DNA of 64,000 nucleotides from Sulfuricystis multivorans (GTDB lineage: Bacteria; Pseudomonadota; Gammaproteobacteria; Burkholderiales; Rhodocyclaceae). Shown one piece after another: positions 36,072-45,813 of the stretch. Position 1 is the first letter of the stretch. Each line of letters opens with the position of its first letter. Under the pieces are notes generated by a model. That model was not told the DNA's origin. It saw nothing but the letters and a program-made list of their open reading frames with translations, and ran no database searches. The stretch spans positions 434,001-498,000 of the forward strand of contig NZ_AP018718.1 in assembly GCF_003966565.1 (NCBI RefSeq), in the 5' to 3' direction. The translations under genes and the position numbers were made by a program.

Positions 36072-37391
36072 ATGACCCAGATGACCCCCGCCGAGATCGT
36101 CTCCGAACTCGACAAGCACATCGTCGGCCAGGATCGCGCCAAACGCGCGGTGGCGATCGCGCTCCGAAACCGCTGGCGTCGTTCCCAGGTGGCGGAACCC
36201 TTGCGCTCCGAGATCACGCCGAAGAACATCCTGATGATTGGGCCCACCGGCGTGGGCAAGACCGAGATCGCCCGGCGGCTGGCGCGGCTTGCCAATGCGC
36301 CGTTCATCAAGGTCGAGGCGACCAAGTTCACCGAAGTCGGCTATGTCGGCCGCGACGTCGATACCATCATCCGCGATCTTGCCGAAACGGCGGTCAAGGA
36401 TGAGCGCGAACGGGCGATGAAGGCAGTGCGCGAGCGGGCGCTGGATGCCGCCGAAGACCGCATCCTCGACGTTTTGCTGCCTGCTGCGAGAGTCGGCGCT
36501 GAAATGACGGCACCGGTCGAGGCAAGCAGCACCCGCCAAAAGTTTCGCAAGAAACTGCGCGAGGGCGAGCTCGACGAGAAAGAAATCGAGATCGAGGTGG
36601 CCATGCCGATCGCCAGCATGGAAATCCTCGCCCCGCCTGGCATGGAGGACTTGACCCAGCAGCTGCAAGGGATGTTTCAAAGTCTTTCCGGTGGCAAGCG
36701 ACGCACGCGCAAGATGAAGATCCGTGACGCGTTGAAGGCGCTGGCCGACGAGGAGGCCGCGCGGCTCATCAACGACGAGGAGGTGAAGTCGCGCGCGATC
36801 CGCAATGTCGAGCACAACGGCATCGTCTTTCTCGACGAGATGGACAAGATCGCCTCGCGTAGCGAAACCCACGGCGCGGATGTCTCGCGCCAGGGCGTGC
36901 AGCGGGATCTGCTGCCGCTCGTCGAAGGCACGACGGTGTCGACCAAGTACGGGATGATCAAGACCGACCACATCCTGTTCATCGCCAGCGGCGCCTTCCA
37001 TTTCGCGAAGCCCTCCGACCTGATCCCCGAACTGCAGGGGCGCTTTCCGATCCGCGTCGAGCTGGATTCCCTTTCGGTGGAAGATTTCGAGCGGATTCTC
37101 ACCCAGACCGATGCCTGTCTGACGCGCCAGTACGAGGCGCTCCTCGCCACCGAAGGTGTTGCGCTCGAATTCACCGCGGATGGCATCCGGCGCCTTGCCG
37201 AAATCGCCTTCGAAGTCAATGAACGCACCGAGAACATCGGCGCGCGCCGGCTCTACACGGTGATGGAAAAACTGCTCGAAGAAGTCTCGTTTGCCGCCAC
37301 GACCGGCACGGTGACCATCGATGGCGGCTATGTCGAACAACGTCTTGCCGAGCTGGCCCGCCGCGAGGATTTGTCGCGATACGTGCTTTGA
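36072..37391 (+). CDS. hslU: HslU, ATP-dependent protease ATPase subunit
   Basis: A 439-residue AAA+ unfoldase for HslV. It has Walker A GPTGVGKT at residues 57-64, the I-domain insertion (about 110-235), Walker [15 protein letters not shown] near 255 and the C-terminal family end [10 protein letters not shown], which inserts into HslV. A GAAGGAAAACGAG stretch provides the ribosome-binding site. It is separated from hslV by a PilZ gene. Confidence 0.97.
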   Translation: MTQMTPAEIVSELDKHIVGQDRAKRAVAIALRNRWRRSQVAEPLRSEITPKNILMIGPTGVGKTEIARRLARLANAPFIKVEATKFTEVGYVGRDVDTIIRDLAETAVKDERERAMKAVRERALDAAEDRILDVLLPAARVGAEMTAPVEASSTRQKFRKKLREGELDEKEIEIEVAMPIASMEILAPPGMEDLTQQLQGMFQSLSGGKRRTRKMKIRDALKALADEEAARLINDEEVKSRAIRNVEHNGIVFLDEMDKIASRSETHGADVSRQGVQRDLLPLVEGTTVSTKYGMIKTDHILFIASGAFHFAKPSDLIPELQGRFPIRVELDSLSVEDFERILTQTDACLTRQYEALLATEGVALEFTADGIRRLAEIAFEVNERTENIGARRLYTVMEKLLEEVSFAATTGTVTIDGGYVEQRLAELARREDLSRYVL

Positions 37392-37424
37392 ATTCTTCAA
37401 TGATTGCCTGCCATGTGAGCTGAA

Positions 37425-39812
37425 ATGGTCCGAATGGCTGATCTGATCCAGAAGTACCCGAAAATCGGCAGCGTTTTCGCCAAGGCCGAGCAAGGGTTTC
37501 CGGTCCATCTGCTCGAGCAGCACGAGCATCTGCTGCGCGAATTGGATGCCTCGTGGGGTACGGCTGACTGTGTCAGGCTACTCGAAGATCTGGTCTTCTC
37601 CGATCGTCCCGACCGGCATGGTTTCACCAGCGAAGTGATGATGGAACTCTTTGCACTGAAGAGCCATCATGACCGTTTGTATCCGCAATTCGTCGCCAAT
37701 CAATTCGATCCGTTTGCGGCCATCAAGACGGACGAGGCTGATGAACTGTTTCTTAAACATGGTGGCTCTAGCATCGAGAAAACAACCCCGGCCCCAGCCA
37801 GGGTGCCTGCCGCACCCGCCGGTGTTGCGGCCTCTTCAGCAGCCGGCCCGTCGCCCCAGGCGAAAAGCCGACCGGTGCAGACCCCGGCACCGGTTGCTCA
37901 GGAGGCTGCGAAAATGCGACCGATTGGCAGCTGGCCGGAAATCGCTAGTCTCGAGGAGCTGCGTGAGTTGCAGAAACGACGCGCCGCCGGTGAGCGTCTG
38001 CCAGCGCGCGATCGGCGCAGGATCGTCGAAATCCTCAAGCAGTATGCCGACATCACCGACGCCGACCTAGCCAAAGCGATCCAGGCACAAAACGATGGCC
38101 GCAGCGGCAAGAAACGCGAGCCGATCGGCAAAGTGTTGCTGAACTTGGGCATGGTCGACGAAGAAGCAGTGATCCGAGCGCTCTGTCTGCAATATGGCGT
38201 AATCATGGTCAATCTACAACGTTTTCACGTCGAGGCGGAGACCATGCGCACGATCGCTCCCGAGGTGGCCAAGAGCTTGCGCGCCATTCCCATCGCGATG
38301 CTCGATGGCACGCTGTTTCTTGCCGTCGAAAATCCGTTCAGCTTCGAGCAGCGCGAGTATTTCGTTTTCCTCACCAAGCGCAAGGTCGAACTGGTGATGG
38401 CGAGTGGCGCACAGATCGACCAGAAGTTGCTCGATTATGGCCAGGTGCGTTCGGTACAGCAGGGTAAGGAGGAGTTTCGCACCCTCGCCCAAAAAGCCCT
38501 CGGCACGCCAGATATCGAATTCGCCAATGCCGAAGCCGATAGCGACACCGACAGCACGCTGACGCAGGATGATGCCTCGATCGTCGGGTTGGTGAACAAA
38601 ATCATTTCCGATGCCGCCGAAGTGAATGCCTCCGACATCCATATCGAGAGCTTCCATGGCGATGCGCTGGCCTATATTCGTTTCCGGCGCGATGGTCGGC
38701 TGGAAGAATATTCACAATACCCAGCGAGCTACCATCGGGCGGTGGTATCGCGCATCAAGATCATGTCGAATCTCGACATCTCCGAGCGGCGCATCGCCCA
38801 GGACGGCAAGATCTCATTCTTGCGCCCTGGCCGCGAACGCATGGACCTACGTGTGGCCACCATTCCGACCACCCGCGGCATCGAGAACGTCTCCATCCGC
38901 CTGCTGCATGCGGGCGACCCGTATCCGATGGAAGCACTGAAGATGTCCGAACGCGACCTCACTCTGTTCCGGCGACTGATCCATCGTCCCTATGGCCTGA
39001 TCTTGGTGTGCGGACCGACTGGCAGCGGCAAGACGACGACGCTGCATTCCGCACTGCGCGAGCTCAATACACCAGACAAGAAGATCTGGACGGCGGAAGA
39101 TCCGATCGAGATCGTGCAGAAAAAAATCTGTCAGGTGCAGGTCAATCCGAAAATCGGCTGGACTTTCGCCGCCGCGCTACGTTCATTCCTGCGTGCCGAT
39201 CCCGACATCATCATGATCGGCGAGATGCGCGATCAGGAGACTGCCAAGATCGCCCTGGAAGCTTCGATGACCGGCCACCTCGTGCTATCGACTTTGCATA
39301 CCAACTCGGCGTCCGAGACGGCGGCGCGTCTGATCGATCTCGAAGTCGATCCGTTCAATCTCGGCGATGCGCTGATCATGATCCTTGCCCAACGCCTCAC
39401 CCGCCGCCTGTGCACCCACTGTGCCGAAAAAGTGCTGCTCGGCTCCGGCGAGATCGATGATCTGACCAGCGAGTATTACTACTCGGCGCACAAGCGCATG
39501 CCTTCGCTGGCGGAACGCGAGCTGATCGTCCATGGCTGGAAGAAACAGCTGACGCATGGCACTGAGCTGGCTCTGTGGAAAGCGAAGGGCTGCGAGCAAT
39601 GCGGGATGACCGGATACCAGGGCCGCATGGCCTTGTTCGAGCTGCTGGAAGGCACGCCGGAGATCCGAGAACTGGTGGTGCACCGTGCGCCGGCCGCTGA
39701 ATACCAGCGCATAGCCGTGGCCCAGGGCATGCGCACGCTGAAGCAGGATGGCATCGAAAAGGCCTTGCGCGGCCTGACCGATATGGCCGAGGTGCGTGGC
39801 GCCTGCAACTGA
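37425..39812 (+). CDS. GspE/PilB-like ATPase with MshEN-like region
   Basis: A 795-residue secretion-type ATPase. Residues 1-115 are an extra N-terminal region I do not recognise, followed by a Pro/Ala-rich linker (about 120-165). An N-terminal GspE/MshEN-like domain covers about 180-330, with IGKVLLNLGMVDEEAVIRAL matching the repeat that binds c-di-GMP in MshE. The ATPase domain follows: Walker A GPTGSGKT at 530-537, Asp box and Walker B DPDIIMIGEMRD, and zinc cysteines near 663-666 and 723-726. It stands apart from the pilMNOPQ operon, just after hslU, so which pilus or secretion system it powers is not clear. Confidence 0.85.
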   Translation: MVRMADLIQKYPKIGSVFAKAEQGFPVHLLEQHEHLLRELDASWGTADCVRLLEDLVFSDRPDRHGFTSEVMMELFALKSHHDRLYPQFVANQFDPFAAIKTDEADELFLKHGGSSIEKTTPAPARVPAAPAGVAASSAAGPSPQAKSRPVQTPAPVAQEAAKMRPIGSWPEIASLEELRELQKRRAAGERLPARDRRRIVEILKQYADITDADLAKAIQAQNDGRSGKKREPIGKVLLNLGMVDEEAVIRALCLQYGVIMVNLQRFHVEAETMRTIAPEVAKSLRAIPIAMLDGTLFLAVENPFSFEQREYFVFLTKRKVELVMASGAQIDQKLLDYGQVRSVQQGKEEFRTLAQKALGTPDIEFANAEADSDTDSTLTQDDASIVGLVNKIISDAAEVNASDIHIESFHGDALAYIRFRRDGRLEEYSQYPASYHRAVVSRIKIMSNLDISERRIAQDGKISFLRPGRERMDLRVATIPTTRGIENVSIRLLHAGDPYPMEALKMSERDLTLFRRLIHRPYGLILVCGPTGSGKTTTLHSALRELNTPDKKIWTAEDPIEIVQKKICQVQVNPKIGWTFAAALRSFLRADPDIIMIGEMRDQETAKIALEASMTGHLVLSTLHTNSASETAARLIDLEVDPFNLGDALIMILAQRLTRRLCTHCAEKVLLGSGEIDDLTSEYYYSAHKRMPSLAERELIVHGWKKQLTHGTELALWKAKGCEQCGMTGYQGRMALFELLEGTPEIRELVVHRAPAAEYQRIAVAQGMRTLKQDGIEKALRGLTDMAEVRGACN

Positions 39813-39819
39813 AGAGCCG

Positions 39820-41061
39820 TTACAGCAAAGGCAGCTCGTTGGCGAGCAGTTCGGCAATGGTCTCGCGCCTGCGGATCAGGCGCATTTCGGTCCCCGCTAC
39901 CATCACTTCGGCGGCCCGCGGCCGGGTGTTGTAGTTCGAGCTCATCGCCATGCCATAGGCGCCGGCCGAAAGGATCGCCAGAAGGTCGCCTTCGGCAAGC
40001 GCCAGCTCGCGGTCGTGGCCGAGGAAATCGCCGGATTCGCAGACCGGGCCGACGATTTCGTAACGCTGACGGTGTGCCGTCTCGCTACCGCCGACTTTGA
40101 CGATCTCGTGATAGGCATCGTAAAGCGCGGGGCGAGCCAGATCGTTCATCGCGGCATCGACCACGGCGAAGTTCTTTTCCGCGCCGTGCTTGAGGATTTC
40201 GACGCGCGTGAGCAGCAGTCCCGCATTGCCGACCAGCGAGCGACCCGGTTCGAGCAGCAACAGCTCTTTGCGATCGGCCAGCCGACCGAGCATCGGCGAG
40301 AGATAGTCGGCGACCGACAGCACCGGTTCATCGCGGTAGCGGATGCCCATGCCGCCGCCCAGGTCGATGTGGCTAAAGACGATGCCTTCCGCAGTGAGCA
40401 GGTCGACGAGCTCGACAACCTTGCCGGCGGCATCGGCAGCCGGCTGCGGGTCGATCAGCTGCGAGCCGATGTGACAGGCGATGCCGCGAATCTCCAGATG
40501 CGGCAGCGCCCGCGCGCGGCGGTACAAATCGATCGCGGTGTCGAAGGCCACGCCGAATTTCGCGCTCTTGAGTCCGGTGGAGATGTAGGGATGGGTTTTC
40601 GGATCGACATCCGGATTGACGCGCAAGGCGATCGGTGCGCGCTCGCCTGCCGCACCTGCCACGGCGTTCAGATGTTCCAGCTCGCTGGCCGATTCGACGT
40701 TGAAGCAGTAAATGCCCGCGGCCAAGGCTTCCTGCATCTCCGCACGTGTCTTGCCGACACCGGAAAACACCACCTTGCCCGGATCGCCACCTGCCGCGAT
40801 GACGCGGGCGAGTTCGCCGCCGGAGACGATGTCGAAGCCGGCGCTCAAGGACGCGAACAGCTTCAGGATCGACAGATTCGAGTTGGCCTTGACGGCATAG
40901 CAGATGCGCGCCGGCCGATCCGCAAGGGCCTCGCGGTAGGCATTGAAAGCATTTTCCAGCGCTGCGCGGGAATAGACATAGCAGGGCGTGCCGTGACGGG
41001 CGGCGATTTCGGCCAGCGGCACACCCTCGACGTGTGCGCTGCCGTTTGCAATTTCGATCAT
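39820..41061 (-). CDS. lysA: Diaminopimelate decarboxylase
   Basis: A 413-residue PLP enzyme that converts meso-diaminopimelate to lysine. It has the PLP lysine in RICYAVKANSNLSIL near residue 58, the glycine-rich DLGGGMGIRY near 235 and the dimer-active-site segment VCESGDFLG near 335. It overlaps the small lptM gene upstream (stop and start share 41058-41061). It is convergent with the GspE-like gene, 7 bp away. Confidence 0.97.
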   Translation of the reverse strand: MIEIANGSAHVEGVPLAEIAARHGTPCYVYSRAALENAFNAYREALADRPARICYAVKANSNLSILKLFASLSAGFDIVSGGELARVIAAGGDPGKVVFSGVGKTRAEMQEALAAGIYCFNVESASELEHLNAVAGAAGERAPIALRVNPDVDPKTHPYISTGLKSAKFGVAFDTAIDLYRRARALPHLEIRGIACHIGSQLIDPQPAADAAGKVVELVDLLTAEGIVFSHIDLGGGMGIRYRDEPVLSVADYLSPMLGRLADRKELLLLEPGRSLVGNAGLLLTRVEILKHGAEKNFAVVDAAMNDLARPALYDAYHEIVKVGGSETAHRQRYEIVGPVCESGDFLGHDRELALAEGDLLAILSAGAYGMAMSSNYNTRPRAAEVMVAGTEMRLIRRRETIAELLANELPLL

Positions 41062-41198
41062 GAGGACTTAACTTGCGAAGATGTGCCGTCGGGCGCAGCG
41101 TTTTTCTCGGGCAGCACGAGCGGGCCCTTATTGCCGCAGGCGGTAAGGGATAGTGCCGCGGCAGCCGTCAGGATGGCCAGGAGAAAGCGCAGGTTCAT
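41058..41198 (-). CDS. lptM: LptM (YifL-like) small lipoprotein
   Basis: A 46-residue lipoprotein. The signal peptide (LRFLLAILTAAAALSLTAC) has the lipobox LTAC with Cys21, followed by the family signature GNKGPLVLP. LptM assists assembly of the LptDE lipopolysaccharide translocon, and its gene commonly precedes lysA, as here. It overlaps lysA by 4 bp and starts with ATG at 41198. Confidence 0.9.
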   Translation of the reverse strand: MNLRFLLAILTAAAALSLTACGNKGPLVLPEKNAAPDGTSSQVKSS

Positions 41199-41224
41199 GT
41201 CTGCATGTTAACACGGAGGTGAAA

Positions 41225-41566
41225 TTGAACGAACGGGAATTCCTCGCGATGGCGGATGCCGAGCTGGCACGCATCGAAGCCGCGCTGGAGGCGCTGCAGG
41301 AACGCGCAGACACTGACTGGGACTATGAGATCAAGCCCGGCGGCATCATCGAGCTGGATTTCGCCGATGGCAGCAAGATCATCGTCAATCGCCACGCAGC
41401 GGCGCAGGAGATCTGGGTGGCCGCGAAGGCCGGCGGCTTTCATTTCAAGCCACCGGCTGAGCCGGGAGGACATTGGCTGGATACGAAAAGCGGCGAAAGT
41501 TTGCCTGCCCTGCTGTCACGCTGCATCGCTGCGCAGGCCGGAGCGACGGTGAAACTCGCTTGGTAG
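41225..41566 (+). CDS. cyaY: CyaY, bacterial frataxin
   Basis: A 113-residue frataxin that binds iron and tunes Fe-S cluster assembly. It starts LNEREFLAMADAEL, followed by an acidic first helix (about 8-25) and the family core GGIIELDFADGSKIIVNRH. The start is TTG at 41225, 5 bases after a strong GGAGG; no ATG fits the family N-terminus. It is divergent from lptM-lysA with only 26 bp between starts, and convergent with mrcA. Confidence 0.92.
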   Translation: MNEREFLAMADAELARIEAALEALQERADTDWDYEIKPGGIIELDFADGSKIIVNRHAAAQEIWVAAKAGGFHFKPPAEPGGHWLDTKSGESLPALLSRCIAAQAGATVKLAW

Positions 41567-41574
41567 GCCGCGGA

Positions 41575-43917
41575 CTACGGTGCGACGGGTTTCGCCTGTC
41601 CTTCTTGCACCGGGGCGGCAGGGCTCTTTCCGGTGAAGAAGCGCAGCACGTCAGATAGGAAAGAGGAGCCCTCGGCAGCCGGCTCAGGAATCGCTTCCCG
41701 ATACACGTAATCGCTGATCGGCGCACCGGTGGCTGGATCCTGTCCAGTCACCCGCACAATACCGTCGGGCATCGCGGGCTGCATTTCAGGCACATTCTTG
41801 AGCGCGGCCTGCATGAAATTGATCCAGATCGGCAGCGCGGCGCGCCCACCGGTTTCGCCATTGCCGAGCCGCCGCGGCTGGTCGAAACCCATCCAGGCGA
41901 TGCCGACCAGCGTCGGTTGGTAACCGCAGAACCAGGCGTCGACGTAATCGTTGGTGGTGCCGGTCTTGCCCGCCAGATCCCCGCGCTTGAGCACCTGGCC
42001 GGCGCGTGCCGCGGTGCCGCGGTGCACGACATCCTGCAACATGCTGTTCATGATCCAGGCATTGCGCGCATCGATCACGCGCAGGGTTTCGTCGCCCGCC
42101 TGTCCATGCGGCGTTTCGGCCAGTATCTTGCCATTGGCATCGAGGATCTGCTTGACGATGTAAGGGGTGATCCGGTAGCCACCATTGGCGAACACGGCAT
42201 AGGCCGCCAAATGCTGCCAGGGGGTGACGCTGCCGGCGCCGAGGGCCAGTGTCAGATAGGGCGGATTCTTGTCGGCATCGAAGCCGAAGCGAGTGATGTA
42301 ATCCTGCGCATAGTGCGGGTCGATGGCGCGGATCAGCCGGATCGAAACCATGTTCTTGGATTTGGTCAGCGCCGTGCGCAGCGTCATCGGCCCTTCGTAT
42401 TTGCCATCATAGTTTTTCGGCGCCCACGCCTGGCTGCCAGTTTCTTCGGCGGAAATCGACAAGGGTTCGTCCGGAAAGACCGACAGCGGCGTGTAGCCCT
42501 TTTCCAGCGCCGCGGAATAGACGAAGGGCTTCATGCTCGAACCGGGTTGGCGCCAGGCTTGGGTGACGTGGTTGAACTTGTTGGCGGCGAAATCGAACCC
42601 GCCGACCAATGCGCGCACTGCGCCATCGCGTGGGTCGGCGGCGACGAAGGCGGCTTCGACTTCCGGCCATTGGGCGATCTGCCAGTGTCCTTTGCTGTCC
42701 TGGCTGACGCGAATGATCGCCCCCCGACGCAGGCGCTTGTTGGGTGGCGCACGGTTGTCGAGCATCGGCTGGGCGAACTTCAGACCCGCGCCTTCGACGG
42801 TGACGATCTCGCCACCAGGCAGATAGGCGCGGAGCTTTTCCGGGCTTGCCTCCAAGACCAGCGCGGGCCGCAGATCCGGCGCATCCGCTACTTCCGATAA
42901 CAAATCCTCGAGGGCTTCGTCGTCATCGCGGGTGATCGCCTTCATGTCGGCATAGCCTTCCGCGCCGCGATAGCCATGGCGACGGTCATAGTCGATCACG
43001 CCTTGGCGCAGGCTGTGCCACGCAGCTTCCTGCTCTGGGCGGGTGAGCGTCGTGATGACCGTCAGACCTGCGGTATAAGCGTCGGGAAAAGCTTCGACTG
43101 CGATCTGCCGGGCCATTTCGGCGACATGATCGGCTTTCAAGGCGAAGCCGTCGATCTGGCGCCGAACCTGGAGCGGTTCCTGCAGCGCCTTTTCGTACTG
43201 TTCCGCGTCGATGAAGTTCAATTCGCGCATCCGCCGCAACACGTATTGCTGGCGCAGTTTCGCCCGCTTGGGATTGGCGACCGGATTGAAAGTCGAGGGT
43301 GCTTTGGGCAGTCCGGCGAGCATCGCCATCTCGGCAACGCTCAGCTCATGGATGTCCTTACCGAAATAGATGTGTGCCGCGGCGGCGAAACCGTAAGCGC
43401 GCTGACCGAGGTAGATCTGGTTGAAATAGATCTGCAGGATGTCGTCTTTCGACAAACTGTTTTCGATCTTGAAGGCCAACAGGGCTTCATAGAGCTTGCG
43501 CGTCAGGGTCTTTTCCGAGCTGAGGAAGAAATTGCGCGCCACCTGCATCGTGATCGTCGACGCCCCCTGCCTTTTTCCTCCGCTGATCAGATTGGCCCAC
43601 CCGGCGCGCAGGATGCCCACCACGTCGACGCCGGGGTGCTGGTAGAAGCGCTCGTCCTCGGCGGCGAGGATCGCCTGTTTCATCATCTCGGGCACATCCT
43701 GGATGCGCACGAACTGGCGCCGCTCTTCGCCAAACTCGCCGATCAGATGGCCATCGGCGGTATAAACGCGCAAGGGCATCTTCGGACGATAGTCGGTCAA
43801 CGCCTCGAGCGAAGGTAGGCGCGGCCAGGCAAGGATCAGCGCAATGCCCAAGAGGGCAAGCGCTGCAAGCATTGCACCCAGGATTGCGCCGACCGGCAGT
43901 AATATCCAACGAAGCAT
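41575..43917 (-). CDS. mrcA: Penicillin-binding protein 1A
   Basis: A 780-residue bifunctional peptidoglycan synthase. An N-terminal membrane anchor (about 5-30) is followed by the glycosyltransferase domain (QAILAAEDERFYQHPGVD near residue 90, with the catalytic Glu) and an OB-like insertion (about 315-415). The transpeptidase domain follows, with SxxK at Ser460-Lys463 (GSSMKPF), SKN and KTGTTNDYVDAWF. It is divergent from the pilM operon, a common arrangement in proteobacteria, with 223 bp between starts. Confidence 0.96.
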   Translation of the reverse strand: MLRWILLPVGAILGAMLAALALLGIALILAWPRLPSLEALTDYRPKMPLRVYTADGHLIGEFGEERRQFVRIQDVPEMMKQAILAAEDERFYQHPGVDVVGILRAGWANLISGGKRQGASTITMQVARNFFLSSEKTLTRKLYEALLAFKIENSLSKDDILQIYFNQIYLGQRAYGFAAAAHIYFGKDIHELSVAEMAMLAGLPKAPSTFNPVANPKRAKLRQQYVLRRMRELNFIDAEQYEKALQEPLQVRRQIDGFALKADHVAEMARQIAVEAFPDAYTAGLTVITTLTRPEQEAAWHSLRQGVIDYDRRHGYRGAEGYADMKAITRDDDEALEDLLSEVADAPDLRPALVLEASPEKLRAYLPGGEIVTVEGAGLKFAQPMLDNRAPPNKRLRRGAIIRVSQDSKGHWQIAQWPEVEAAFVAADPRDGAVRALVGGFDFAANKFNHVTQAWRQPGSSMKPFVYSAALEKGYTPLSVFPDEPLSISAEETGSQAWAPKNYDGKYEGPMTLRTALTKSKNMVSIRLIRAIDPHYAQDYITRFGFDADKNPPYLTLALGAGSVTPWQHLAAYAVFANGGYRITPYIVKQILDANGKILAETPHGQAGDETLRVIDARNAWIMNSMLQDVVHRGTAARAGQVLKRGDLAGKTGTTNDYVDAWFCGYQPTLVGIAWMGFDQPRRLGNGETGGRAALPIWINFMQAALKNVPEMQPAMPDGIVRVTGQDPATGAPISDYVYREAIPEPAAEGSSFLSDVLRFFTGKSPAAPVQEGQAKPVAP

Positions 43918-44059
43918 GGTCAGCGTGAAAAAATTTGTGTCGCGGCGGTAGGCGTTGCATTATAGAGGGTGTTGGGAGTCTCTTCCTTCGTAACGCTCGT
44001 CCGAGTGTTGTATGAATGCAGAATCGAAAAGAATGGCTGGCGAGTATTCAAAAAAAATC

Positions 44060-44088
44060 TTTACAGCCGATAATGTTGCTGCTAGCAT
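44060..44088 (+). promoter_or_regulatory. Candidate sigma-70 promoter of the pilM operon
   Basis: TTTACA (44060-44065) and TAGCAT (44083-44088) are spaced by 17 bp and match the -35 and -10 consensus at 5/6 and 4/6. They lie in the AT-rich 223-bp region between mrcA and pilM, about 52 bp before the pilM start. The mrcA promoter should be in the same region on the other strand; I could not pick it out. Confidence 0.5.
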
Positions 44089-44140
44089 TTGATCCGAAGT
44101 ATCGATAAACGATGCAACTAACTGAATATCAAGGATTATC

Positions 44141-45220
44141 TTGAACTTCGATTTTTCGATCCTCAATCCCAAAGCGCGATCTCTGGTCGGATTGAACATC
44201 GGTTCGGCGGCCATCAAGATGGTCGAACTCTCCGCTGGGCGTGGGGAAGGGTATCAGTTGGAGTGCTATGCCATCGAGCCTCTGCCGGAAGGTGCGGTAA
44301 GCGATGGCAACATCGCCAATCACGATGCAGTGACCGGTGCGATCGCTCGCTGCTGGAAACGGCTCGATACTGCGACACGCTATGTCGCGATGGCGCTGCC
44401 CACCGCGGCAGTGATCACGAAGAAAATCATCCTGCCCGCCAACCTGCGCGAATCGGCAATGGAGGTGCAGGTGGAGTCAGAGGCGAACCAATACATTCCC
44501 TTTACGCTCGACGAGGTCAATCTCGATTTTCAGGTCATCGGTCCGACGGCCAACGACCCCGACGAGGTCGAGGTACTGATCGCGGCTTCGCGCAAGGAAG
44601 GGGTCGAGGATCGCGTTGCCGTTGCCGAGGCTGCCGGCCTCAAGCCGGTGGTGATGGATGTGGAATCCTACGCGATGCTGCGCGCCTTCGAGTTGGTGCG
44701 CGAGCAGTTCGCGGGCAGCACTCCTGAGACTTTGTTTGCACTGGTCGACATCGGCGCCTCGGCGATGAAAGTCACGATGATGCGCGGCGATCAGCAGGTC
44801 TATACCCGCGAACAGGCCTTCGGCGGCAATCAGTTGACCCAGGACATCGTGCGGGCTTACGGGATGAGCTTCGATGAGGCCGAGGCGCTCAAGCGCACCG
44901 GGCCGATGCCGGAAAATTTCGCAAGCGAGATTCTGCAGCCATTCCTGGATGCCTTGGCGCTGGAAGTGTCGCGCGCCATCCAATTCTTTTTCACTTCCAC
45001 CCAGTACAGCGAGGTGCATCACATCGTGTTGATGGGGGGCGGGGCTTTGTTGCCTGGTGTCGCCCCGGTGGTGGCCGAGCGTACCCAGATCGATACCGTG
45101 CTCGCCAATCCCTTCGCTGAGATGATGCTCTCATCGAAAGTGAGGCCGAAGCAGCTCGTACAGGATGCGCCGGCCTTGATGGTAGCCTGCGGCCTGGCGC
45201 TCAGGAGGTTCGATCCATGA
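44141..45220 (+). CDS. pilM: PilM, type IV pilus actin-like inner-membrane protein
   Basis: A 359-residue actin-like cytoplasmic protein that binds PilN and links the pilus alignment complex to the motor. Features are GLNIGSAAIKMVEL at about 17-30, EVQVESEANQYIPF near residue 110, LVDIGASAMKV near 205 and IVLMGGGALLPGV near 302. The start is TTG at 44141, with AAGGA five bases upstream. It overlaps pilN by 4 bp and opens the pilMNOPQ operon. Confidence 0.95.
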   Translation: MNFDFSILNPKARSLVGLNIGSAAIKMVELSAGRGEGYQLECYAIEPLPEGAVSDGNIANHDAVTGAIARCWKRLDTATRYVAMALPTAAVITKKIILPANLRESAMEVQVESEANQYIPFTLDEVNLDFQVIGPTANDPDEVEVLIAASRKEGVEDRVAVAEAAGLKPVVMDVESYAMLRAFELVREQFAGSTPETLFALVDIGASAMKVTMMRGDQQVYTREQAFGGNQLTQDIVRAYGMSFDEAEALKRTGPMPENFASEILQPFLDALALEVSRAIQFFFTSTQYSEVHHIVLMGGGALLPGVAPVVAERTQIDTVLANPFAEMMLSSKVRPKQLVQDAPALMVACGLALRRFDP

Positions 45221-45813
45221 TCCGCATCAATCTCCTGCCGCATCGGGAGACGCGTCGCAAGGCATTGCGACAGCAGTTCTATGCGCTGGCCGGGCTGGTG
45301 GCGGTGCTTGCCGGTGTCATCTGGTTCTTCGGCTATACTTTGATCAATGCGATGATCGAGCATCAGGCAGAGAAAAACCGCTTCCTGAAGAACGAGATCG
45401 CCGCCCTCGACAAGCAGATCGGGGAAATCAAGAAGCTCAAGGAACAGACCGAGGCACTCCTGCAGCGCAAGCAGGTGATCGAGTCCTTGCAGGTGAATCG
45501 TTCCGAGACCGTGCACCTGTTCAATGAGTTGGCGCGTCAATTGCCCAGTGGGGTCTATCTGAAGACGATCAGGCAGGAAGGGCAGAAGATCACGCTGACC
45601 GGGTATGCGCAATCAAACGCCCGAGTCTCGACGCTGATGCACAACCTCGACGAGTCACCGCTGCTGGAGCGGCCGGTGCTGATCGAGATCAAGGCCGCGC
45701 AAGTCGGCAAGCGGCGCCTGAGCGAGTTTGCGATGAACGTCTTCTTCACCCGTCAGTCCACCGCGCAAGATGCGGCAGGCAGCGCGAAAAAAACGGGGGT
45801 GAACAAAAAATGA
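45217..45813 (+). CDS. pilN: PilN, type IV pilus alignment protein
   Basis: A 198-residue bitopic inner-membrane protein. The short cytoplasmic start MIRINLLPHRE is the PilM-binding signature INLLP. One membrane segment (about 22-45) is followed by a periplasmic coiled-coil (about 46-95) and a ferredoxin-like domain. It overlaps pilM and pilO by 4 bp each. Confidence 0.95.
   Translation: MIRINLLPHRETRRKALRQQFYALAGLVAVLAGVIWFFGYTLINAMIEHQAEKNRFLKNEIAALDKQIGEIKKLKEQTEALLQRKQVIESLQVNRSETVHLFNELARQLPSGVYLKTIRQEGQKITLTGYAQSNARVSTLMHNLDESPLLERPVLIEIKAAQVGKRRLSEFAMNVFFTRQSTAQDAAGSAKKTGVNKK

Noticed and set aside
39796-41211. 471-codon open frame on the plus strand
   Set aside because: It is antisense to lysA and lptM, which have clear family motifs and normal lengths.
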